Shown in pieces: positions 17,487 through 25,788 of a stretch of DNA of 64,000 nt (position 1 is the first letter of the stretch; each line of letters begins with the position of its first letter). Below the pieces are notes generated by a model, which had not been told where the DNA came from, ran no database searches, and was given only the letters and a program-made list of their open reading frames with translations. The DNA is taken from assembly GCF_018263855.1 (NCBI RefSeq), contig NZ_CP073318.1:9610001-9674000 (forward strand), read 5' to 3'. This DNA is from Kutzneria sp. CA-103260 (GTDB taxonomy: Bacteria; Actinomycetota; Actinomycetes; Mycobacteriales; Pseudonocardiaceae). A program made the position numbers and the translations under genes.

Positions 17487-18574
17487 TGCGCTCGCTGCGT
17501 GGCAAGCTGCTGCCGCCGGTGGTGGCGATCGTGTTCTCGGCGTTGCTGTGCTCGGTGGCGCTGATCATCTCGGGCCGCAACCCGGCCCAGGCGTTGGCCG
17601 CGATGGTGGTCCAGGTCGGCCACAACACCACGGCCGTGGACATCGTCAACAGCGCGTCGATCTACTACCTGGTCGGCATCGCCGTCGCCATCGGGTTCAA
17701 GATGAACCTGTTCAACATCGGCGTCGAGGGCCAGTACCGGATCGGCGCGGTGTGCGCCGCGATCGTCGGCGGCGAGCTGAACCTGCCGCCGGTGCTCGGG
17801 CAGATCGTGATCATCCTGGTCGCGATGGCCGGCGGCGCGCTGTTCGCCGCGCTGCCGGCCATCCTCAAGGTCACCCGGGGCGTCAGCGAGGTGATCACCA
17901 CGATCATGCTGAACGCCATCGCCGGCGGTATCATCGCGCTGCTGATCAAGCAGGGTGTGTTCGGCGTGCTGAGCAACAACAACATCGGCACCAGGCCGAT
18001 CCCGTCGGCCGACTGGATCCCGGGCATCCCGCTCGGCTCGGCCGGCACGGTCTTCGGCTTCGTGGTGATCGCGATCCTGGTCGGCGTCGGCTACTGGGTG
18101 ATGCTCAACCGCACCCGGTTCGGCTTCGAACTCCAGGCCTCCGGCGAGTCGCCGACCGCGGCCACCGCCGGCGGCGTGGACGCCAAGCGCATGATCGTCA
18201 TCGCGATGCTGCTGTCCGGCGCCATCGCCGGCCTCACAGCGCTGCCCGAGCTGCTGGGCCGCGACCACACCTACACCCTGATCTCCCCGCAGGGCTACGG
18301 ATTCACCGGCATCGCCGTCGCGCTGCTCGGCCGGAACAACCCTGGCGGCATCGCCTTCGGCGCGCTGCTGTGGGCGTTCCTCGACCAGTCCGCGGTGTCG
18401 CTGGACAACATCCAGGTGCCACGGGAGATCGTCACCATCATGCAGGGCGCGATCGTGCTGTCGGTCGTCGTGTCCTACGAGGTGATCCGCAGGCTTGAAC
18501 TGGCCGCCGAGCAACGCAGGGTCGGCAGCCAGCTGGCGGCCGCGGCCGCCGCGACCACCGGGAGCGCGTCGTGA
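17486..18574 (+). CDS. Nucleoside ABC transporter permease 1
   Basis: 362 aa, about 8-10 membrane segments. The BPD_transp_2 family signature is present: IGFKMNLFNIGVEGQYRIGA and EVITTIMLNAIAGGIIALLI, and GYGFTGIAVALLGRNNPGGI near the C-terminus. Pairs with permease 2 in the BMP-type importer. The ATG overlaps the ATPase stop (TGATG). The open frame continues far upstream, but that part is a shadow of the ATPase gene. Overlaps the next gene by 4 nt. Confidence 0.94.
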   Translation: MRSLRGKLLPPVVAIVFSALLCSVALIISGRNPAQALAAMVVQVGHNTTAVDIVNSASIYYLVGIAVAIGFKMNLFNIGVEGQYRIGAVCAAIVGGELNLPPVLGQIVIILVAMAGGALFAALPAILKVTRGVSEVITTIMLNAIAGGIIALLIKQGVFGVLSNNNIGTRPIPSADWIPGIPLGSAGTVFGFVVIAILVGVGYWVMLNRTRFGFELQASGESPTAATAGGVDAKRMIVIAMLLSGAIAGLTALPELLGRDHTYTLISPQGYGFTGIAVALLGRNNPGGIAFGALLWAFLDQSAVSLDNIQVPREIVTIMQGAIVLSVVVSYEVIRRLELAAEQRRVGSQLAAAAAATTGSAS

Positions 18575-19836
18575 TCGACATGAACCCGCCGACGGCGACG
18601 GTCACCCCGGCCGCCCCGGCCAAGCGACGGATCCCCGGCTGGGCCAACGGTGTTCTCTGGTCCCTGGCGGCCATCGTGCTGCTCACCGTGACCGCGGACC
18701 TGACCGGGCTGCCCAACATCACGGCCACCTCGACCGTCCAGGCCGGACTCCAGCTGGCCGTGCCGCTGCTGCTGGCCGGCCTCGGCGGCCTCTGGGCCGA
18801 GCGGGCCGGCGTGGTCAACATCGGTCTTGAGGGCATGATGATCCTGGGCACCTGGGGCGCGGCCTGGGCCGGCTACCAGTGGGGCCCGTGGGCGGCGGTG
18901 ATCGGCGGCATCGTGTTCGGCGCGCTCGGCGGCCTGCTGCACGCGGTGGCCACGGTCACCTTCGGCGTCAACCACATCGTGTCCGGTGTGGCGATCAACC
19001 TGCTCGGCGCGGGCGTGGCCAAGTACCTGTCCACGCTCCTGTTCGCGCCGGTGTCGCACAACCCGCGGCAGTCGCCGAAGGTGCCGTCGTTCGACACCTA
19101 CTCGGCGCAGCCGGTCGCGGACTGGTTGGGGGACCTGGAGAAGCAGCAGCGGTACGTGATCTCCGACGTGGCCGGCATCCTGCACGGCGTGCTGTCCGGC
19201 GTGTCCCCGCTGACGATGATCACCATTCTGCTGGTGCCGACCACCTATCTGCTGCTCTGGCACAGCCGGTTCGGCCTGCGGCTGCGGTCATGCGGCGAGA
19301 ACCCGGTCGCGGCCGAGTCCCTCGGCGTCAACGTGTACCTCCAGAAGTACATCGCGGTGACGGTCTCCGGCGGCTTGGCCGGGCTCGGCGGCGCGGCGCT
19401 GGTGCTGGCCCCCGGCCAGAACGGCTACCTGGAGAACCAGACCAACGGCCGCGGCTATATCGGCCTGGCCGCCATGATCTTCGGCAACTGGCGGCCCGGC
19501 GGCCTGCTCGGCGGCGCGGCGCTGTTCGGCTACGCCGACGGCCTGCAGACCCTGACCGACGGCAAGACCGTGCTGGGCCTGTTCTACGGCGTGTCCCTGC
19601 TGATCTGGGTGATCGCACTGGTGCAGCTGATCCGTCGCAAGTGGATAGTCGGGCTGGTGGGGGTCGTCGTGGGCGGCGCGCTCTACCTGCTGTACCTGTC
19701 GATCGACTCGCTGCCGCAGGAACTGACCACCTACCTGCCGCACATCGTGACCATCGTGGTGCTGGCGATGTCCTCGCAACGATTGCGCATGCCCGCGGCG
19801 GACGGCCTGGTTTATCGACGAGGACAGGGAAGTTAG
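18571..19836 (+). CDS. Nucleoside ABC transporter permease 2
   Basis: 421 aa, longer than permease 1 because of an N-terminal Pro/Thr-rich extension and an extra C-terminal pair of membrane segments. Signature segments: LWAERAGVVNIGLEGMMILG, VNHIVSGVAINLLGAG, GRGYIGLAAMIFGNWRPGG. Second membrane subunit of the importer. GTG start overlapping the previous stop (GTGA); its TAG stop directly abuts the TTG start of cdd. Confidence 0.94.
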   Translation: MIDMNPPTATVTPAAPAKRRIPGWANGVLWSLAAIVLLTVTADLTGLPNITATSTVQAGLQLAVPLLLAGLGGLWAERAGVVNIGLEGMMILGTWGAAWAGYQWGPWAAVIGGIVFGALGGLLHAVATVTFGVNHIVSGVAINLLGAGVAKYLSTLLFAPVSHNPRQSPKVPSFDTYSAQPVADWLGDLEKQQRYVISDVAGILHGVLSGVSPLTMITILLVPTTYLLLWHSRFGLRLRSCGENPVAAESLGVNVYLQKYIAVTVSGGLAGLGGAALVLAPGQNGYLENQTNGRGYIGLAAMIFGNWRPGGLLGGAALFGYADGLQTLTDGKTVLGLFYGVSLLIWVIALVQLIRRKWIVGLVGVVVGGALYLLYLSIDSLPQELTTYLPHIVTIVVLAMSSQRLRMPAADGLVYRRGQGS

Positions 19837-20226
19837 TTGTCCACTGTGGACTGGGATCAGCTGCGGCGACAGGCCGTGGCCGCGGCGGCGTCGGCCTACT
19901 GCCCCTACTCGGGGCTCCAGGTCGGGGCCGCCGCCCTGTGTGACGACGGCCGGGTCGTGACCGGCTGCAACATCGAGAACGCCGCCTACGGCGTGGCTCT
20001 GTGCGCAGAGTGCACGATGGCCGGGCAGCTGCGGCTGACCGGCGGCGGCAAGTTCGTCGCCGTGGCCTGCCGCAGCGGCGAGGGCGAGTTGCTGATGCCG
20101 TGCGGGCGCTGCCGACAGATCATCTACGAGCTGGGCGGCCCGGACTGCCTGGTGGACACCCCGCGCGGTGTGCTTACGATGCGGGAAGTTCTGCCAGACG
20201 CGTTCGGACCAGAGGACCTGCCGTGA
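19837..20226 (+). CDS. cdd: Cytidine deaminase
   Basis: 129 aa, normal for the tetrameric class. Deaminates cytidine and deoxycytidine to uridine and deoxyuridine. Zinc site: CAECTMAG (C-A-E replaces H-A-E, usual for this class) and PCGRCRQ. Also AYCPYSGLQVGAAAL and GCNIENAAYGVALCAE. The start is TTG directly after the permease stop with AGGGA upstream; a GTG at 19846 is an alternative. Position in the operon means imported cytidine is converted to substrate for uridine/thymidine phosphorolysis. Confidence 0.95.
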   Translation: MSTVDWDQLRRQAVAAAASAYCPYSGLQVGAAALCDDGRVVTGCNIENAAYGVALCAECTMAGQLRLTGGGKFVAVACRSGEGELLMPCGRCRQIIYELGGPDCLVDTPRGVLTMREVLPDAFGPEDLP

Positions 20227-20303
20227 GCGAGCTTGCGAGCGAACCATCCAGCGCTGCGCCCTTGGCCGCAGACGCGACGAGCGCCAGCGAGGAGGGTCTG
20301 TGA
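20223..20303 (+). other. 26-codon coupling spacer ORF between cdd and deoA
   Basis: A short open frame beginning GTG inside the cdd stop (GTGA) and ending TGA inside the deoA start region. It would encode VSELASEPSSAAPLAADATS plus six residues. It contains the near-palindromic stretch GAGCGAGCTTGCGAGCGAAC and, near its end, the AGGAGG that serves deoA. It may simply keep ribosomes moving from cdd to deoA; a stable peptide is unlikely. Confidence 0.35.
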
Positions 20304-21580
20304 GCCACTTCAATGCCGTCGAGATCATCCGCGCCAAGCGCGACCGGCGGACCCTGACCGGCGAGCAGATCGACTGGGTCGTCGACGCCTACACCAACGG
20401 CGTGGTCGCCGACGAGCAGATGTCGGCGCTGGCCATGGCGATCCTGTTGAACGGCATGGATTCCACCGAGACGGCCCGGTGGACGCGGGCCATGGTCGCC
20501 TCGGGCGAGCGGCTGACCCTGCACGTGGACAGGCCGACCGTGGACAAGCACTCCACCGGCGGCGTCGGCGACAAGATCACGCTGCCGCTGGCCCCGCTGG
20601 TCGCCGCCTGCGGCGCCGCCGTGCCGCAGCTGTCCGGCCGTGGTCTCGGCCACACCGGCGGCACCCTGGACAAGCTGGAGTCCATTCCCGGCTGGCGGGC
20701 CCAGCTGTCCACGGAGGACATTCGCGCCCAGCTGCGGTCCGTGGGCGCGGTCGTCTGCGCCGCCACCGAGGGCCTCGCGCCGGCCGACCGCAAGCTGTAC
20801 GCGCTGCGGGACGTCACCGGGACTGTCGAGTCGGTGCCGCTGATCGCCAGCTCCATCATGAGCAAGAAGATCGCCGAGGGCGCCGGCTCGCTGGTGCTGG
20901 ACGTGAAGGTCGGCTCCGGCGCGTTCATGAAGAACCTGGCCGACGCCACCGAGCTGGCCCGGGCGCTGGTGTCCATCGGTGTCGACCACGGCCTGCGCAT
21001 CAGCGCCGTGCTGACCGACATGTCGGTGCCGCTGGGCCGGGCCGTCGGCAACGCCGTCGAGGTCGCCGAGTCCGTCGAGGTGCTCAAGGGCGGCGGGCCG
21101 GCCGACGTGGTGGCGCTGACCGTCGCGCTGGCCCGGGAGATGCTGTCGCTGGCCGGACTGTCCGATGAGGACCCGGCCGGGGTGCTCGCCTCCGGCAAGG
21201 CCTACGAGACGTGGTGCCGGATGATCGCCGCCCAGGGTGGCGACCCGGAGGCCGCGCTGCCCGTGGCCAAGCACGTCGAGGTGGTAGAGGCGGCCGAGGA
21301 CGGCGTGCTGACCGACCTGGACGCCTATGCCGTCGGCGTCGCCGCCTGGCGGCTCGGCGCCGGCCGGGCCCGCAAGGAGGACCCGGTGCAGCACGCCGCC
21401 GGCGTGCTGTGCCTGGCCAAGCCCGGCGACACCGTCCACAAGGGACAGCCGCTGCTGGAGCTGCGCACCGACACCCCGGAGCTGCTGGCCGCCGGCCGCG
21501 ACGCCCTCACCGGCGCCATCACCATCGGCGACGCCCCTACGGAACACACCCCGCTGGTCATCGACACGATCCGCGGCTGA
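20300..21580 (+). CDS. deoA: Thymidine phosphorylase
   Basis: 426 aa. Phosphorolyses thymidine (and in related enzymes uridine) to base plus (deoxy)ribose-1-phosphate. Family signature KHSTGGVGDKITLPLAPLVA, the substrate region SGRGLGHTGGTLDKLESIPG, and MSKKIAEGAGSLVLDVKVGSGAFMK broken into the usual helices; the C-terminal domain ends with LELRTDTPELLAA. GTG start with AGGAGG 4 nt upstream, a tight spacing. Last gene of the import/salvage operon, followed by the nested palindrome at 21590. Confidence 0.96.
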   Translation: MSHFNAVEIIRAKRDRRTLTGEQIDWVVDAYTNGVVADEQMSALAMAILLNGMDSTETARWTRAMVASGERLTLHVDRPTVDKHSTGGVGDKITLPLAPLVAACGAAVPQLSGRGLGHTGGTLDKLESIPGWRAQLSTEDIRAQLRSVGAVVCAATEGLAPADRKLYALRDVTGTVESVPLIASSIMSKKIAEGAGSLVLDVKVGSGAFMKNLADATELARALVSIGVDHGLRISAVLTDMSVPLGRAVGNAVEVAESVEVLKGGGPADVVALTVALAREMLSLAGLSDEDPAGVLASGKAYETWCRMIAAQGGDPEAALPVAKHVEVVEAAEDGVLTDLDAYAVGVAAWRLGAGRARKEDPVQHAAGVLCLAKPGDTVHKGQPLLELRTDTPELLAAGRDALTGAITIGDAPTEHTPLVIDTIRG

Positions 21581-21589
21581 CGTTTGCGT

Positions 21590-21699
21590 GTCTCCAAGAC
21601 CTACAAACCCCGGCTACCGGGGTCTCTGACGACTACAAACCCGGCCGGGTTTGTAGTCGTCAGAGACCCGATCCTGCTGGGTTTGTAGGTCTTGGAGAC
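21590..21699. repeat. 110-bp nested palindrome (four-copy inverted repeat)
   Basis: Two concentric palindromes. The inner one (21620-21669) is a perfect 50-bp palindrome, 25-bp arms, no spacer, centred on CCGG|CCGG. The outer arms (21590-21610 and 21679-21699) are perfect 21-bp complements, each separated from the inner palindrome by exactly 9 nt. Inner and outer arms resemble each other (both start GTCTC and contain CTACAAACCC), so the structure is one unit in four copies, A-B-B'-A'. It lies between convergent deoA and the SUKH gene and can form a very stable hairpin or cruciform. A bidirectional terminator or a REP/BIME-like element are the main options. Confidence 0.95.
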
Positions 21700-21706
21700 C
21701 CACGTA

Positions 21707-22288
21707 CTAGCTCGTGCGCCAGTCGATGCGGCCGTCGGTGGTGGTGTCGGGGCGGCTGTGCCGGACCTTGGACCGTTCCTCCAGCGCGGTGGCGATCTGC
21801 TCCAGCATCTCGGTGAGGCTGCGCCACTCCGGCCCGTGCGCCTCGGCCCGCTCGTGATCCCACTCCATCACGCAGCCGCGCAGCGGACCCGGCCGCAGGT
21901 CGACGACCAGCGCGTCGCCCAGGCCGTCGAACGCGAACGGCACCCAGAGCGGGTGGTAGCTGTTGCCGGCCGAACCCGCGTCCGGACCGCACTCCGGCGT
22001 GTCCCACGTGTCGGCCCAGAGTTTTCGCTGCACCCGGAACGAGTCCAGCGCGCCCTGCGGCCCGTGCGGCGTGTAGAAGGGCGGAATGATCTCGGCGAAC
22101 GCCGAGTTCCCGGTGCCACCGCACACCGACCACCACTCGTGCAGGTCGTCGGGCAGGTCGACACCGATCTCCTGCTCGAGGATCACGACATCTTCCCGGT
22201 CTGCCATCGTGCGCAGCACCGACCCCGTCGACGGTGCGTAGAAGGACAGCCAGCGCACGATCCGACCCCACGCGTCGGCCACTGCCAT
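21707..22288 (-). CDS. SMI1/KNR4 (SUKH) family protein
   Basis: 193 aa. SUKH-fold marks: ILEQEIGVDLPDDLHEWWSV near the N-terminus, then HPLWVPFAFDGLGDALVVDL and GCVMEWDHERAEAHGPEW, ending with a helix SLTEMLEQIATALEE. SUKH proteins often act as immunity proteins in polymorphic-toxin loci, but many actinobacterial members stand alone with unknown function. No toxin is next to this one; the deaminase-toxin operon is 7 kb away. The ATG at 22288 fits the family start, though no clear ribosome-binding site is seen. Confidence 0.82.
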   Translation of the reverse strand: MAVADAWGRIVRWLSFYAPSTGSVLRTMADREDVVILEQEIGVDLPDDLHEWWSVCGGTGNSAFAEIIPPFYTPHGPQGALDSFRVQRKLWADTWDTPECGPDAGSAGNSYHPLWVPFAFDGLGDALVVDLRPGPLRGCVMEWDHERAEAHGPEWRSLTEMLEQIATALEERSKVRHSRPDTTTDGRIDWRTS

Positions 22289-22421
22289 CCGTTCATGATC
22301 GAGTAAGAACGGTCGTACCGGTACCGCCCAACGGAGGACGGACCGGAGATTCGCGCCACCGACTGACGATGTCGCGCCGGTCGGGTTAACCTGCGGCACT
22401 GAGCCGTGTGAGGGGGCTGTC

Positions 22422-23099
22422 GTGTCCGACACCGAGACGATGTGGGCGCCCGCCGACGACGGCCGGCCCCCGCAGCGTCCGGACCGCAAGCCGATGATCG
22501 CCTTCCTGATCGTCCTGGTGATCACCCTGCTGGCCGCCGCCGCGATGGGCGGCTACCTGCTGGGCCTGCGCACCGCGCAATCCGAACAGGCCGCCTTCCC
22601 TTCCAGTGCCGCGCCGACCACGACTTCCTCGACGCCCCCGACGACCACCACCACGGTCGCGCCGACGACCACCACCTCCGACACGACCACCACGACGACG
22701 ACAACGACCACCGCCGTCGTGGGCACCGTCCGCAACGCCACCCCGGCCGGCTCGCCGGTCGTGCTCAACGTCGGCTACGGCGTGAACCTGGACAGCACCC
22801 AGCCCAACTGGGACGTGGTGCAGAGCGACGACCCGAACTACTTCAACGACCTCCGGTTCGACACCCAGGACACCGTCAACAGCTCCGGCCGGGGCTTCGC
22901 GCCGACCCAGCCCAACGCCGGCTACGCCGACTGCGCGGGCGCCACCGCGTACACGCCGCTGCTGGACATCAACCAGATCCTGGCCGGTGGGGCGTACTGC
23001 ACGACCAGCCCACAGGGCCGGTTCGCGCTGGTCGTGTTCCATCCGGCGGTCGGCGGGCAGCTGACCTTCGACCTGACCGTGTGGGAGAAGACCCCCTAG
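22422..23099 (+). CDS. Single-pass membrane protein with Thr-rich linker, function unknown
   Basis: 225 aa. Short cytosolic Pro/Asp-rich N-terminus, one membrane helix at ~25-47 (MIAFLIVLVITLLAAAAMGG), a linker of ~45 residues made largely of Thr with Ser/Pro (residues ~60-100), then an extracytoplasmic domain of ~125 residues with two cysteines (YADCAGATAY, GGAYCTTSPQ) that may form a disulfide. Linker of this type is typical of O-mannosylated actinobacterial wall proteins. I do not recognise the outer domain. GTG start with GAGGGGG upstream. Confidence 0.75.
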   Translation: MSDTETMWAPADDGRPPQRPDRKPMIAFLIVLVITLLAAAAMGGYLLGLRTAQSEQAAFPSSAAPTTTSSTPPTTTTTVAPTTTTSDTTTTTTTTTTAVVGTVRNATPAGSPVVLNVGYGVNLDSTQPNWDVVQSDDPNYFNDLRFDTQDTVNSSGRGFAPTQPNAGYADCAGATAYTPLLDINQILAGGAYCTTSPQGRFALVVFHPAVGGQLTFDLTVWEKTP

Positions 23100-23179
23100 T
23101 CAACTGTGATGATCGAGCGACCACGTAGGCTCTGCCCCGTTCCCGCAGACAGCGCTGGCCGTGACCGGGAGGTCTCCAG

Positions 23180-24412
23180 ATGGCTCAGGACATCGTCCCG
23201 ATCGAGCTCGGGCTCCCCCAGGGCGACCTGATCACCTTGTGGGCGCCGCGCTGGCGCGAGGAAGGCGAGGAGTGGGAGGCGTTCCTCGGACACGAGGAGG
23301 ACCTCTACGCCTTCCCGGACGCCGCGCGGCTGGCCGCCTTCGTGCGGACCGCCACCGAGCACGACCTGACCGACCACCCCGCGTGGCACGTGCTGCCGGC
23401 GCTGTCGGCCGTGGAGCTGGTGCCCGACGAGAACCACCAGTTCGACCTGGTGGGCGTGCCCGAGCTGGTGTCGGAGGACCCGGACACCTGGACCATCGGC
23501 GAGCTCGCCGACGTGGTGTCGATCCTGCGCTCGCTGGCCGACGTGTGCGAGCTGGACAAGGTCAACGAGGTGCTGGACTCGGTGGACGGCTTCGCGCTGC
23601 TGCCGCAGGGCACCTTCCCGTTCACCGGCCGGGACGGCGAGCGCCGCTGGACCGAGCTGGCCAAGGTCGTCGTGGAGCGCTGGGACGAGGTGCTCGACGC
23701 CATCGACGGCATCGTCACCGTGCCCGAGGTCGACGAGAAGGCCCTGGCCGAGGCCGAGCAGGAGCTGGCCGACGCCGAGGCCCAGCTGGCCGAGGAGGCC
23801 GAGGCCGACGCGGACGCCGCCGAGCGCGAGCCCGACGACGAGCCCGAGGACCTGGGCTTCTGGGGCGAGGTCGGCATCGACCCCGTCAAGATCATCCTCG
23901 GCGACAACGAGTACTTCACGCTGCGCTGCTACGTCGACGACGAGCCGGTGTTCCTCGGCTCCAGCGGCGAGATCGACGTGTTCGGCTCGGCCAAGGCGCT
24001 CGGCCGCTTCCTGGTCAACACCGGCAACGAGCTGGCCGGCAACGACATCACCGAGGTCGCCACCTGGGACGAGGTCGCCACCAAGGCCACCGCCGGCGAG
24101 CTCGAGGTCGAGGTGCACGACGACAACGTCTACGTGCTCAACGGCATCGCCGACGACATCGCCGAGGGCGTCGACTCCGTCGACCCGGTGCAGCTGGACC
24201 TGGCCGTCGAGCTGCTGGAGGACGCCGCCGCCTGGGCCGGCGACGACTCCGTGAGCGAGGCCCTGGCCCAGTCCGAGAGCCTGGGCTGGCTGGTCTCCTT
24301 CGTGGTCCGCCCCGACCCGACCCGGATGGCGCCGAGCGCCCCGTTCGACGCCGAGGTCGAGGCCTGGAAGGCCCTCATCGAGGGCCTGGAGAACCGCTTC
24401 CGTACCCACTGA
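23180..24412 (+). CDS. Conserved acidic actinobacterial protein, function unknown
   Basis: 410 aa, strongly acidic. It begins MAQDIVPIELGLPQGDLITL and has an N-terminal domain with LWAPRWREEGEEWEAFLG, a Glu/Ala/Asp-rich central stretch (~190-225, probably disordered or coiled coil), and a C-terminal domain beginning LGFWGEVGIDPVKIILGDNE. Similar proteins are conserved in actinomycetes and, as I recall, often carry the label primosomal protein in databases; I see no helicase or DNA-binding motif that supports it. No signal peptide or membrane segment. Followed by a double-hairpin terminator. Confidence 0.7.
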   Translation: MAQDIVPIELGLPQGDLITLWAPRWREEGEEWEAFLGHEEDLYAFPDAARLAAFVRTATEHDLTDHPAWHVLPALSAVELVPDENHQFDLVGVPELVSEDPDTWTIGELADVVSILRSLADVCELDKVNEVLDSVDGFALLPQGTFPFTGRDGERRWTELAKVVVERWDEVLDAIDGIVTVPEVDEKALAEAEQELADAEAQLAEEAEADADAAEREPDDEPEDLGFWGEVGIDPVKIILGDNEYFTLRCYVDDEPVFLGSSGEIDVFGSAKALGRFLVNTGNELAGNDITEVATWDEVATKATAGELEVEVHDDNVYVLNGIADDIAEGVDSVDPVQLDLAVELLEDAAAWAGDDSVSEALAQSESLGWLVSFVVRPDPTRMAPSAPFDAEVEAWKALIEGLENRFRTH

Positions 24413-24419
24413 GTTTCTG

Positions 24420-24459
24420 CCGCGCGTTCCGCGCGGGGCTCGGCCCCTTCGGGGGCCGA
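24420..24459. terminator. Two adjacent terminator hairpins
   Basis: Hairpin 1: CCGCGCG-TTC-CGCGCGG (24420-24436). Hairpin 2: TCGGCCCC-TTCG-GGGGCCGA (24440-24459), with the very stable UUCG tetraloop. They lie between the convergent genes ending at 24412 and 24493 and can end transcription from both sides. Confidence 0.8.
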
Positions 24460-24492
24460 TGCCTCGCACTCTTCTGTGGTGGCGGCGCTTCG

Positions 24493-25695
24493 CTATTTGT
24501 TTCCTGCGGCCAGCTGCTCTTCGCGGTGGATGTCCTCGGCCTTCACCGGTGTCGCGAAGACGGCCAGCAGCGGGAACACCGCGCCGACCAGGAACGCGGT
24601 GGCGTAGCCGTAGCCGCCGACCACCGCGCCGAGCAGCGGGGGAGTGAGCGCGGCGGCGATGTTCTGGGCCGTGTTCTGCGCACCGAGCGCCCGGCCCGAC
24701 CACGCGGTGCCGGCCAGCTCCGCGGTCGCGGTGAAGCCCAGGCCGTTGTCCGCGACGGTGATGACCGCGCCGATCGCGATGACCGCGACCGCGAGCCACG
24801 GCGCGATCCGGTCGCCGAGAGCCAGTAGCAGCATCACCACCATGCTCGCCACCGCGAGCTGGCGCATGGGTCGCAACCGACTACCCACCAGGTCGGCCCA
24901 CTGGCCGGTCACGATGCGGCCCACCGCGCCAGCCGCCTGAACCACTCCCAGGAACACACCCGCGCCGCCGGGCGTCCAGTGCTGCGCGCTCACCAGGTAC
25001 TCCAGGCTGAACGCCGAGATGACGAACTGCGGCACCACCAGCAGCGTGCTCGCGCCGTGCAACCGCCACAGCGCCGACGACCCCAGATACGGCGACCGTG
25101 TCCGCTCCGTCTCCTTGCGGGGCGGCCGTGGCGGATCCTGCACGAGCACGGCCACCAGCACCGCCAACAGAACACACAGGGCGGCCGGGAACAGCAACGC
25201 CGCCCGATAACCGAAGGCCTGCCCCAGGAAGGGCAGCGTGAGCGCCGCGACGCCCACGCCGACCGGCTGCGCCGTCTGCCGGATGCCCATGGCCAGGCCG
25301 CGTTCCCGTGGTCCGAACCAGCCCATCACGACCCGGCCGCTCGCCGCGTTCACCGACGCGCTGCCCGCGCCCGCGACCAGTAGCAGCACTTCCAGCAGTG
25401 GCACGCTGTGCGTGCCCAGGCTGCCAGCCGCCAGCACCAGGCCGGCGGCCCCCAGCCCGAGCGCCATCACCACCCGCTCGCCGTACCGGTCCGCGGCCGC
25501 GCCCCAGGCGATCAGCGTCAGCAGCAGACCCACCGTCGGCGCCGACACCATCACGCCCACCTGAGCCAGCGACAGCCTCTCCGCCGCCCGCACATACGGC
25601 ACGAGGAACGGCAGGCCGTACACAAAGGTGCTCGCCGCCGCCTGCGCGGACAGCCCGAGGCCCAGGATCAGCCACCGCCGTGGATTCTCGGCCAC
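24493..25695 (-). CDS. MFS transporter
   Basis: 400 aa, 12 predicted membrane segments. Signature loop between segments 2 and 3: GAAADRYGERVVMALG (D-R-x-G-x-R/K-x-x). Other segments include GWFGPRERGLAMGIRQTAQP (loop between helices 4 and 5, seen in oxalate/formate and nitrate-type MFS families) and ITVADNGLGFTATAELAG. Substrate unknown. The GTG at 25695 has GGGAGG 6 nt upstream. An inverted repeat upstream may be its operator. Confidence 0.9.
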   Translation of the reverse strand: MAENPRRWLILGLGLSAQAAASTFVYGLPFLVPYVRAAERLSLAQVGVMVSAPTVGLLLTLIAWGAAADRYGERVVMALGLGAAGLVLAAGSLGTHSVPLLEVLLLVAGAGSASVNAASGRVVMGWFGPRERGLAMGIRQTAQPVGVGVAALTLPFLGQAFGYRAALLFPAALCVLLAVLVAVLVQDPPRPPRKETERTRSPYLGSSALWRLHGASTLLVVPQFVISAFSLEYLVSAQHWTPGGAGVFLGVVQAAGAVGRIVTGQWADLVGSRLRPMRQLAVASMVVMLLLALGDRIAPWLAVAVIAIGAVITVADNGLGFTATAELAGTAWSGRALGAQNTAQNIAAALTPPLLGAVVGGYGYATAFLVGAVFPLLAVFATPVKAEDIHREEQLAAGNK

Positions 25696-25705
25696 CGACC
25701 GCCTC

Positions 25706-25737
25706 CCAACATGTGGACGCCACTGCCTACATGTTGG
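25706..25737. promoter_or_regulatory. Candidate operator upstream of the MFS gene
   Basis: Inverted repeat CCAACATGT-N14-ACATGTTGG, perfect 9-bp arms, just upstream of the ribosome-binding site of the MFS gene. ACATGT is followed by T/GGGACGC in both copies, so there is also a direct repeat. No regulator gene is adjacent. Confidence 0.45.
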
Positions 25738-25788
25738 ACGCTAGCGGTGATAGTTCTACAACGGCAACAAATTCCCGGATACTGAAAC

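Noticed and set aside
15926..18574. 882-aa open frame joining ATPase and permease
   Set aside because: Its first 520 codons are the wrong frame of the ATPase gene; only the part from 17486 is the real permease.
21590..21699. CRISPR or integron attC site
   Set aside because: There are only inverted copies with no unique spacers, and no cas or integrase gene nearby.
21707..22288. SUKH protein as immunity for the deaminase toxin
   Set aside because: It is 7 kb away, on a separate transcript and divided from the toxin by the nucleoside operon; no evidence links them.
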